A stretch of DNA of 64,000 bases, from positions 13,353,195-13,417,194 of the forward strand of contig NC_047068.1 in assembly GCF_902459465.1 (NCBI RefSeq). The letters are read 5' to 3'. Of this stretch, positions 11,087 to 23,000 are shown one piece after another. Source of the stretch: Asterias rubens (lineage: Eukaryota; Echinodermata; Asteroidea; Forcipulatida; Asteriidae). Under the pieces are notes generated by a model, which was not told the DNA's origin, did no database searches, and saw nothing but the letters and a program-made list of their open reading frames with translations. Within the stretch, counting starts at the first letter, position 1. Each line of letters starts with the position of its first letter. A program made the translations under genes and the position numbers.

Positions 11087-14000
11087 ATGGCGGCCTACAA
11101 CGACCGCGAAACTTCACTTATGGTTCGTATTATAAAAATTGGAATAGGTTTTGTTTTTCAAGTCAAGTGATTTATAAATATTCGTATAACTAAGTATAAA
11201 GATGTCCTTATGCACTGTTTTCTGAGTAAAATATTTGTTGAAAAGTTGTTTTTCGTGACATTTCAGCTTTGTAGGAATATACCGGAGAAGCTAACACTAT
11301 TAAAATGCCGTCTATTTCCGACACACAGTATTTACTTTTCATATCGTACTTATATTAATGTTGGTGTTTACCCATCAACCGATGTGTGTTAGCACTGTAT
11401 ACTCATCATCTCATCTCCATTGGTTCAGTCAGTACTTTCCCGAGTCCTGTGAAAAAATATCACAGGCATGTTACTCGGGTGGGATTCGAACCCAAGACCC
11501 TTGCAATTCTAGACTCTATTTCTATCTAGAGCAGTGTCTTACTACACACTAGTGGTTACCGTAGCTAGAGGCAGTTCGAATCCTATATTTTTGGCAGCGG
11601 GTACCGCAACGATTTATAATAATAATGGATGTTAAAATTGCATCGGGGACAAAGAATATTAATTTTGTTTTTTTACCTATAAATCGATGTGTGTTAGCAC
11701 TGTATACTCAGTACTTTCCCGAGTCCTGTGAAAAAAATATCTATTCTCTGCGGAGGAGGGTAATATGATTATCGCAACTGCAGAAGCCATGGCTTCTGTG
11801 CAATTTTATACCTGGCTACTTGGTCTTGGAGATTATCGTTGCTCTTTTGGGTTGAAGTGGAATTGCCAGGGAAACAAAGGGAAGACACTGTTTCATTATA
11901 ACAATTATATTTATACCAAAAAAATGGATTGTCAAGTTACTTAGGCATCCCACTCCAATTATGTGTAAAAGATTCCAATCAGTAATTTCAAGATTTTGTT
12001 GATATCATCAGACCATTGGAGATCCTGATTCTGGGACCCATTGCTTGTCATCAGTCTGGGGTCTAGGTCATCAATTACTGCTTCATGCTGGAAATGGAAA
12101 TAAAAGACACTTTGAAGGCAGAGGTACGTATTAGAAGTATTTATGCTGTTTGTAATTAAATTATCAGTAATGTCAACTTTGAATGGTGCAAATTTTCCAT
12201 CTTACATAAACTAACTCTAACCACAAGGACTATTTACTCAGGTAAATGTAGTTGCTCTGACACAAAACACAAATGGCCACAGATTTAGATTGAACAAAAG
12301 CTTCCTTTAAGATATTACTTGCTGAGGTGAGAAATGAGTAAAACAAATTATTTTATCATGTATAACAAATTTACGCGACCCTCCTGAGTTTTACTGCTGT
12401 GATTTTCTTTTCTTTTTCGTCTAAAAACTTGATGACTAATGAGGCTAAAACTTCCACAGGTAAATTATATTACAAACATCTTCATTCACAATGAGTAAGG
12501 ATTCGTGTAATGGCCAAAAACCTGATAGGTGGGTCTACACAAGGTATCGAAACCCTTTAACTTACACGTGACCTGCATGTAAGACAGAGCCACACACTAT
12601 GGAGCCCCTCCTGAGATGCCCCCCTACTGGAGCAAGAATGAGAACCTTGCAGAAGAGTCCAATGATATTGCTTGGAACTGCGTCCAGTTCTAGGCCCAAT
12701 TTCATCATAGAGCTGCTAAGCACAACAAATTGCTAAGCATACGTTTCTTCCTTGATAAAACTAGAATTACCAACCAAATTTCAATTTGTTGCATATTGCC
12801 TGTTACTGGTATTCGGCTGTTGTTTGCTTATCCTGAATGTCACGTGGAAGTTTGGTTGGTAAGTCTGTTTTTATCAAGGAAGAAATTTCAAGCTAAGCAA
12901 ATTGTTGTGCTTAGCAGCTCTATTAAATTAGGCCCTGGTTGAATCACAATATCTAGTGTGTGTGTGGACACAATAAGAAGAAGGATAGATAGGCCCTAGA
13001 TAAAAATGTTTAGTTTTTAACTTAAAATGGTGATAACTGAGAAGTAAGTGAAAGCTACTTTTTGTCAATAATTGTAGCTGATTTTCAAATGTCTGTTTAT
13101 CAATTACTTTATGCAGGTCATGAGGCTGGCTTTGACCATGCACATCCAGCAAGACTTCATTGGGTCAAATGGCAAACAGAGATGCATAAACCCATAGCAA
13201 GAAAGCTTGTTGCACAGTCACATGGTACGATACTTTGTGTTGTTTCTTATTTCTTATTTTAAAAAAATCAAGGGCTACCCTAGGTGATCGGCTTTTGTGT
13301 ACGCTGCTCCAAAACAATGGACTAATCTCCCTCCTTGTATGAGACAATCATATTCACTTAATGTGTTTAAAGGGTGGCTGCAGTGTTTTTTTTATTCGTT
13401 TAAACGATTAAACATGACTTTTTAAACCTGAAATATTTTTTTATATTTTTTGATTAAATGCGCAAGTATTTTAAAAATGGTTTTCAAGAGATTAAACGTT
13501 TGCATAAACGTGACGTCGTGTCGGTAACCCGAGCCGTCGGGGCCCCCTGGCTGTGTGCATATAGAAACGTGTGCACTGTGTGGCCTGGTACCTAGGCGCG
13601 TGTAGTTAGGGACCAGACTCTTTTTGCCGACGATATGTTTGAATTCCCGACTTGACGTTGATGATAGGGGCGGTAACAATCCATAAAAGGGGGGGGGGCA
13701 TGACTTATTCGCTCATTACGCAAGTCAGATATGTTGGGAATAAACAAATATTGATGTTCAATACATATATCAGAAATAAATTACAGCAAAATTAACTGTT
13801 TTATTTTAATTCACTGCAGCATCCCTTTAAATCAAAGTAAAAAATCTATTTTTTTACACAACTCATTTAATTCCCTCTTGATCTTTGTTTGTTTCTTTTT
13901 CCCTGCATTTTTTTGTATTTCTTTTAATGCAAACTCTTATGCAAATGCTTACTTCTTAAAAAGGTGGCGATGGTAGTAAGCATCCAATGAAAAAAAAAGT

Positions 14001-17000
14001 CTGAAGTGCCCCCCCCCCTTATTGATAAAAAAAAATATGAATTTAAAAGATTGTTGGTGGCGACTTTTGGAAATTTCCATGGTATCTGTTTGATTGCAGC
14101 CCTCACTACGACGAGAGATGCGGTAGTAACAGCTGTCAACTCGCTTATTTTTTAACTGTTTATGGATTTGACTTTTATTACTTTTGTTTTTAAACTTATA
14201 CACTGAGCAAATATCTTGATTAAAATTCTTGATGAAATAAAATTGCACTTAACTGTAAATGTAGGGGAAACACATTGTTGAAATTTATATTACTTGCGTT
14301 TCTGAAAGTGAGTGGGAACTGTTTTAGAATGAGCAACAGAAAATTGACTAGAATGAGATTTGCACCTGCAACCTACAGGTTTAAACTGGTGCTCCACCAA
14401 CTGATGTATCTAGCCATGTGTTGGCAGTTGTTCATTTTGTCAATATTTTTGTTTGGGGCGTTTGTCACTTCTAGTCAATTTTTCTTTATTCACCCTAAAA
14501 TTGATTTTCTGAATAGCCTGTCAGTTTTCAATGTGGTTATTCACTGATTTACTATTTTTGTTTACTATTTTAATTATTACTAGATGTGTTTGTAGCTCTT
14601 CAGAAGCATGGATCTGAGTCTCCAGATTCCACCAGAAAACCACAGTAAGATACTTTGATATTTTATTTTAAAGGCACTGGACACTATTGGTAATCACTGT
14701 TAGCATAAAAACTTACTTGTTAATGATCAATGGAGAGCTGTTGATAGTATAAAACATTGTGACAAACAGCTCCCTCTGAAGTAACATAGTTTTTGAGAAA
14801 GAGGTAATTTCTCTCCCACATATTAAAAGACTTCAGGCCTGAAGCCTTTCACTGCAAATATTTTGCAGGAGTTGAGCACAGGTACAACCGATGCAAATTA
14901 TTCGTTGCGAATTTGGAACACATTTGCATTTGCATTTTCAGGAAGTATGAACTGGGCTTTATGGAAAGTGTTTGTTTCAATTTTGTAAAAACTAATTCTT
15001 TTTAACATTAATCCGGAGGTAGTTGGTTCGAGTCTCACTCTATTTTTTTTTTTTTTTTAAACCCCCAAAAAATCTTTTTATTTGATTCATAGAATGGTGA
15101 AGTTCAGTCGTCGATACCGAGCCTTCATGGGGGAATGTGTACAAGACTTGCTCCGAGCAGCAACAGGTAACATAAATAAAAACTGCTGCCAATTCATTCA
15201 GAAAAAAACACAACAGATAGACATTTCCTGCAGCCAAATACAACATGCAGACTCGGTGTTTTTTCAGGAGATGCCGTTCCATGACTCTGTGTATGATCAT
15301 ACCAAACATTTGACATGGCTGTTTCTGTTTTCTTTGAGCAAATCTTTATTAGAGCTCAAAATGTTACTTTTTCATAGTTTCATTGACGATTCCTTTGCAG
15401 CATCTAATGTGACTCATGAGTAGTGTGAGTCACAGCTCAGAGTGAGTTTTTACAGCTAGATGAAGTTTCTTAATTTTCTTTCATAGTTTCATATTGACGA
15501 TTTCTTTGCAGCAGTTAATGTGACTCGTGAGGAACAAGAGAGTTACACAGCTCAGAGTGAGTTTCTATATCCAAAAAGAGTGACTCACATACAGTTCTCT
15601 TTCATAGTTTCATTGATGATTTCTTTGCAGCATCTAATGTGACTCGTGAGGAACAAGAGAGTTACACCGCTCAGAGTGAGTTACTGCAGACGATGGGTAT
15701 CGTGTGGAATCTATGTGAGATCCTCTTTGTGGAAATCTTACCAGGTAAGCAGCAGAAGCAAACTTTATTAAAGGCAGTGGACACTATTGGTAATTACTCA
15801 AAATAATTAGTAGCATAAAACCTTACTTGGTAACGAGTAATGGGGAGAGGTTGGTAGTATAAAATATTGTGAGAAACGGCTTCCTCTGAAATAATGTAGT
15901 TTTCGAGAAAGAAGTAGTTTTCCACAATTTGATTTCGAGACCTCAGAATTAGACTTAGCGGTCTCGAAATCAAGCATGTGAAAGCACAGATGACAGGGGT
16001 GTTTTTTCTTTCATTATTATCTCACAACTTCGACGACCAGTTGAGCTCAAATTTTCACAGGTTTGTTGTTTTGTGCATATGTTGAGATACACCAAGTGAG
16101 AAGACTGGTCTTTGACAATTATCAATAGTGTCCAGTGTCTTTAAACCATGTTCAATAAATGCCTATTCAACCTGGGTCAAAATAAATGACTTTGCAAGAT
16201 TTTAAAATATCATCTTGACATGTTAAATGAGTTTTCTAAATGTCTCATCTCATTGCCATACCAAATCAACAGAGCGTGTTTTTTAGTGGGGAAATCCCCA
16301 AAACCCCTTGCAGTATCGTAACTGTCGTGTTCAGACTGACGGCCGTGATGACGTCATACTTGCTGGCGACCGCACCCATACCACCCTCCCAACAGTTTGA
16401 ACAGTGGTCCAACAGACTGGAACATGTACTTCTGCTAGAATACTCAACTAATTTGAAATGTTCCCACAAATGATCCTGACTTTTTAGACGCTCCCTTTTT
16501 GTAAGAAAATCTCTTTTATCAGTTCTTATGGTTGTAAAAAGCCATAGCGGTGTAACAAATCTGTGGATTCTGATAGATGGTGTCTGGCCCCAAAGCAAAA
16601 CATAACATCAAGTGACGCTACTCTGGCCGAAGTCGGCTCGAGACATTGTGACCACATGTTTTTTTCAATGTTAGAATTTCGTCTCTGCCATCCAGGCCAA
16701 TCCTGGGCAGCTCGAACAGCTTGATCGTGTTGTAGGCCGATGGCGTTGAGGTCGTCTATAAGCTGTAATATGTAGGTGCAGCGGAGGCTTCAACCCTGTC
16801 AAAAGCGTTCGGATGGTTGGTTTTGTGGATTTAAGAAGGTAGCAAAAGGCACCTCAGTTCTTCGGAGAGCATGGCCAATTACACAAAGATGACTTCTCAG
16901 CAGGGTTGTTGTGGCAGGTGCTATGCACGTGTGAGCGTACAAGTCTTGTGTTGGACCAAGGAATGTGCCCCAAGTGAACAACACAATGATACACGAAACC

Positions 17001-20000
17001 TGTTACTAACATGATCCTAATTGATTGATTTTGTTGGAACAGGTGGTGTGGTGTTACAACAGCTACAAGACTGGCTGAAACTCCACTTTACTGAAGGTGA
17101 TCAGTATGCCAGAAAGGTGCTGCAGTCAGATGGGTGTGAGACCAATGAGGATTACTGGTATGCTGTAAGTAGACAAAATCTCCTCACCTACATTGTAACT
17201 CTCGCCATTAATAATGAACCGTTCTACTGATCATTATATGCACTATGACATTCTAGCCATTTGATAGACAGATATAACGATAAATAGATTGACTTAAAAC
17301 TAATAATAGTAAAGACTTGTAATGCGAACGTATCCACCCTGCTGGATGTTCAAGGTGCATTAAAACAAAAACAAAGCGAAAGAAAAAACACACACAACAA
17401 AATTAGTCCTTGAAAACCTGTGACATAAGATAAGTTTGATAAGTTTGCTCCAATGCAGATCCATTTCGCCTTACTTTTCCCATGACTGGTTCAGCAGCTA
17501 AAGAGTGGAATGAGCTTCCCTCCTATATTAAATCTGCTGAAACAGTGAATGTGTTTAAGAAGGTTCTCAAAACATACCTCTTTCCTAATTGATTTTTTGT
17601 ATTTTATTGTTGTTTGTTTGTATAATGTTTAATTTATTGCTCTTTGTAACGCTGTGATATGGTTTTACCATGAATAGCGTGCCTAAATGCTTAATAATAA
17701 ACATAATAATAATAATAATGATAAGAGGAGATTTGAATATTGCGGTACAAAGACAAGATCTAAGATGAAGTGGTAGAGAGTTCCAGATTGTGGTGCAGCT
17801 GAAGAAAAAGACTCGTCACTTCAGTAAAGTAATTTAGGAACATAACAAAAGTGCATTAAGAATTTGTAATAATAAAAGTATTTTATTTTGAAAGCTCTCT
17901 TTTGTTTTGATGGTAGATATTTATCTATGTGATGCAAGGACGCCTGGTGGAGGCCAGACATCTTCTATCTCTCCCTCTTGATCATCAGCAAGATACTCTT
18001 CAAGTAAGTTATGAAGGTCACCATTCTGCTCTATATAGGATTTGAGGCAGCATGGTGAGGTATCAATATTTATTTGGTGTGCGGTAACACCATGTGTGTA
18101 TCTACTCTCCAGGTAGAGTTTGTGTTTTAGAGAATTGTCTTGCTATATATTCTACTGCCGCGGAGTAGATTTTTCGGGAGACTTCTCAGTTCTGAAAAGA
18201 ACTGTCCTGCTTTTAAACTACTACCTGGGTGGAAGGTATAGAACAGTCTCGTGACAATGACTAGCAAGCTGATCGAGATGTTGAGACCAATTTCAGAACT
18301 CACTCCGCGGCAGTGCAGTTAATAACATTCCTTTAAGCTTAAGTAGTAGTCCCAGCCAATTTTCTATACCTTCCGCCCAGGTATTAGTTCAAAAGCAGGA
18401 CAGTTCTTTTCAGGACTGAGAAGTCTCCCGAACAATCCGATAAATCTACTCCGCGGTAGTAGAGTATAACAAGACAGTTCTCTAAAGAACAAACTTTACC
18501 TGGTAAGTACATTCTCCTCTACTATACCAGAACTAGACCCAATGGCATAATGTAACTTAATGCAACAGTATAGAGATGCGGTTGATAATCACTGTCAGGT
18601 AGCTAAATGTGGATGGGTCCAATGCTCTGGATGAAAATGCAGCTACAGTTTACTGCAATCTTTTTCAACAAGTATACACTGTTTCAACTGAAAATCTTCA
18701 CAGGTGGCTAAAGCCCGATTTATACTTCGTTGCGAATTGTGAGGTCACAAATTTTGAGGTCACAAATTTTGAGGTCACAAATTTTAAGGTCACAAATTCG
18801 CAACGAATAATTCTCATCAGCTGACTTGGGCTCAACTCCTTGCATTCGCAGGGAGTATGAACCGGGCTTCATATTGATTGATGTGTTTTATTGATGTATT
18901 GTTATTTTGCTCTCGTCAGGTCTACAGAAGAATGGACAAGCTAATGAATGACATGCCTATATTCAGTGCCACTAGCCGCCAATCACTAGCCGAGTTTGAT
19001 CTAAAATGGCGCCATTGGCAGGACCAGTGTCATCAGGCCCTCGAAGACAATGTATTTATATCTTTTGATCCGCTGAATACAATTTGCAGGGTGAGTTGAA
19101 TTGACTTCTTCTTTCTTCTTCTTAAGATTACAGGCTTGTCTTCCAATTTTGTACAGATTGCATGTATTGTTAAAAGTTTCACAGTAAGTGAGTTTGAATT
19201 GTTGTTGATTGGGATTTGAGGCATTGCATGGTGAGGTATCAATATATATTTGGTTTGCGCTAACACCATGTGTGTATCTACTTGCCAGGTAGGTTTGTTC
19301 TTTTGAGAACTTGTCTCACTTTATAATCTACTACCGCGGAGGAGATTTTCGGAATTCGGGAGACTTCTCAGTTCTGAAAAGAACTATCCTGCCTATAGAT
19401 GAGTTGTCTTTGATGCGTTAAAAGGGGAAAAGTGCACGCATGTACGCGCTCTCAGCCAATTACTCTCAGCCAAATGGTAGCTGTTCACGCATGCACAATT
19501 CATCAAATATGCAGCCAATGATGCGTATTGCAATCCATCTATTGACTACTACCTGGGCAGAAGGTAAAAATCCGCCGGGACTATAACATTAGCTATGCGC
19601 CTTGAACACCCGGCAGGGTGGATACGTGCGCATTACAAGTCTTATTATTATTATTATTATTATTATTATTGTTAGCTTGAGTAGATCGAGGGGAATTCTC
19701 TTTATAAACTATCGTGGTGTGAGTTCTTGGTCTCGACGTTTCAACTAGCTTGCTCTAGTCATTGTCAGGAGACTGATTTTATTGTTGACATTGAAATTGT
19801 TTTTTTCTTTTCTTGTTTTGTTATAGATCTTATCCGGCAATCAGTCAGTGTTGTTAGAGCTTGAAGATCTAACAGGCAGCTGGTATCAGATGCTAGTCAC
19901 TAAGCTTCTCTACACCAATCCAACAGTCAAGGCATTGGATCTTGAGTACCATGCTAAGGTAAAGTACCAACAAAATAGCCATTAGGTGTTAAGTACCATG

Positions 20001-23000
20001 CTAAGATAACAAACTTGAGAATGTTAGCTCCTCTACACCAATCCAACATTCAAGGCATTGGATCTTGAGTACCATGCTATGGTAAAGTACCAACAAACTA
20101 GGCGCAAACTAGGTGCATATTTGTTGCTCCCCAGGGAGCTGAGATGGTCTAAGAATACTAAGGCCCAGTGACCAGGGGTAATGATTAGGCCTGGGCGAAT
20201 TATTCGAATATCCGGTTAATGGCAATTAGGTTTTCCTATCCGTAACCGCGAATGCCTTTTTTTTCTTAACCGGATATCCGCAATGGGCGCGAATACCTAT
20301 TCATATACCGGATAGTTCTGTAATTACAACCAAGTAACCGGATATTCTTTAATATCCGAATATCCGCGGACGTCGGGCGACAACTGATAGGAATGTTTTG
20401 TCTGAATCCTTATGAAACTACTATTAAGACAGCATAAAACAGCATAAATTAAGTATTGAACTATGCTCACCTCCGTGAAGAGTTAAAACAATGAAATTTC
20501 TGACGTAATTTGTTCAAAGATTACGAAAGTTTTCCTTCACGTAGAGTCAATCACGATCAAAAGAAAAAGCAAATCGCCATCTTTAAATTAGATCCGGTTA
20601 TTTTTATGAATGAACCGAGTGACACTGTCTAAAACTAATATCGATCCGCCCAAAAGATTTAATTCACAAACGAACAGCGCCCTTAAATAGCGCCCTCTAG
20701 CGGCGAAAACACTATTCGAATATCCGGTTAATTTCGGATAGTTGGCCAGCGGTATTCGAATACCAAAATTTCACTATTCGCCCAGCACTAGTAATGATGT
20801 TGGCTGTGCTTTGGGACGCAATATGGTTGTCACCAGAGTCGTAATGGCGTCATTTATATCATATTCATAAATACCTCAGACAGTTTCGCTATTTATTGGT
20901 GGAGAGCGCGTCACGTGGGGGTGTTTAAATGGTTGGTAATGACCGGCTTGAACTCTGTTTATAACCGGTTGTTTTCGGATAACACGCGCTAGTCTTGGTG
21001 CGGGCGATGCGGGCGCTGTCGGTGAGTTGGCCGCAGTGTGTGTGAAAGGAAAACGAGAATCGTCTTGCACAAAGACTACGTGCACGAACGTACCCGAAAA
21101 CTGTCGCCTCAGTCATAGCAATGCAAAACACGGACGTAGAGCTCAAGCACGTCGGAATACAGATAAGTTTTACAGAGTTTCTTACTTTATTATGCCTTTT
21201 AACCAAAAAGGCATTTATGAATGGGAATAAAAGCGTAGTGACTCGTTCTTTAACTGGTGTTTAAAACCTTGCAGGCTTGTTGCTGTATGATAAAGGCCCT
21301 CGCCTTCAGCTCGGGCCTTTATCACACAGCAACGATCCTGCCGGTTTTAAACGACCGTTTAAGAACTCGTCGCTACCCTTTTGTTCCCTTATTTGACAGT
21401 GATCTTTTTTGTTTATGTAGGCCTGCATTGATGTATTTGGAGGTGTATCCAGAATGGGGGAGTTAGACACAATCTTAAAGGCAGCCTTTGAGTTTGATGT
21501 TCACCAGGTCATCAAAGTTAGCAGTCTGAATTTGAGTAACTGGTGGTTTGTTGCCCACCTGGCTGATTTACTGCATCACTGTGGCCAGCTTGATTCACAT
21601 CAACTCAAGTAAGATTTAACAACTCTCTTTCCGTTTTGGTTTTCATTCTTGAGGCAAGCATTGTGAGGTTTTCGGTGTATGTTATTTCTTTATATATGAT
21701 CAGGGCCCAATTTCATTAAGCCCGTAAGCACAAACACTTACTAAGCACAGACAAATATTGCTTAGCAGAAACTGGTTTCCAGCCATGAGTGGATATTTGT
21801 TCATTTCAGAAACATTTATTTCCACATGGATAAGCACTTTAGAAACTAAACATTTTTTTACAAGAAAACTACTATTTTACATTGTTGTAACTGGTGCTAT
21901 GCACTCACTTTTTGCTTAGTGTAGAAATTTGCTAAGCATTAATTTTCCTGCTTAACAGCTTTATGAAATTTGGCACTGATGATCACAACTCCCTCATCAA
22001 AAATCTTTATTGACTATTTGGGTGGTTTTTATTTCTTGATAAAACAAATGTTGTGGGTGGTTTTCTGAAATTGTACCACTTCACCAACCACTGATATGCT
22101 TGTCTCAGGGGAATGTTTTCTTTCCAGATGCCATTTACACGTTTTTCAGTGGGATCAGTTCGCGTTTGTTACTTGAACTTAGTTCATAATCAATGTAATA
22201 CCCCTTGTGGAAAAACCAGGCACTTCTCAAAGGTAGTAAAGTTGGTCAACGAAAAGCGTTTGAAACCATTTGTTATTAAATGCATATGGCTAGAAAGGTG
22301 TTTTACAAGTAGAATATAATGATCCGCACAAATATGCCTTGAAATTGCATGGTTTTCCCTATACTTTGTGAACTAAACACGGCATGCAAATTTTTTGGTT
22401 AACTCCACAAAATGGCTGACCGTGTTAGTTCGCAAACTAGGTTTCTCTGCTGCTTAGCGAACTACGTATGTGGAACAAGTTACCTTATAACATTTTGTCA
22501 TAGTCCATCACTAGGCCTTCGGGAAAGCTTTTAAGACCCACTTCTTTGAGTCCTAGCTTTTGTTATTCTGTTATTTCACTTGTTTAGTTCTGTGATATGG
22601 CTTTTGTAACAGTGCCATATAAATGCTATTTTGCATTGTATTGCACATACTTGTGTATTACTTTCCTTTGGCAAAAGACCAAAGGAAAGATTTTTCTCTT
22701 TCAAATGCAATTATACTTTTTTGAACTATCTTTTTGACGCTTCTAAACATTTTTTTTTTTTTTTATTTTTCAGTTTTGGTTCCAATCTGAGAGAGTTTCT
22801 ACTTCTTGACTATGCCTCCACTCTGATGTCACATGAGAGGTTTGTAAAATTGGTTACATCTCATTCATATTCATGAGCTACGGTCCCTTTCTGGTTGGCC
22901 AAATATTGTTTATCTTCCTGACCAATTAATGTGATTCCAGCATAGTGCATAGTTTTATTTGCATTTTTTAATCACAAACACATAATTGTACCGCATTTTG

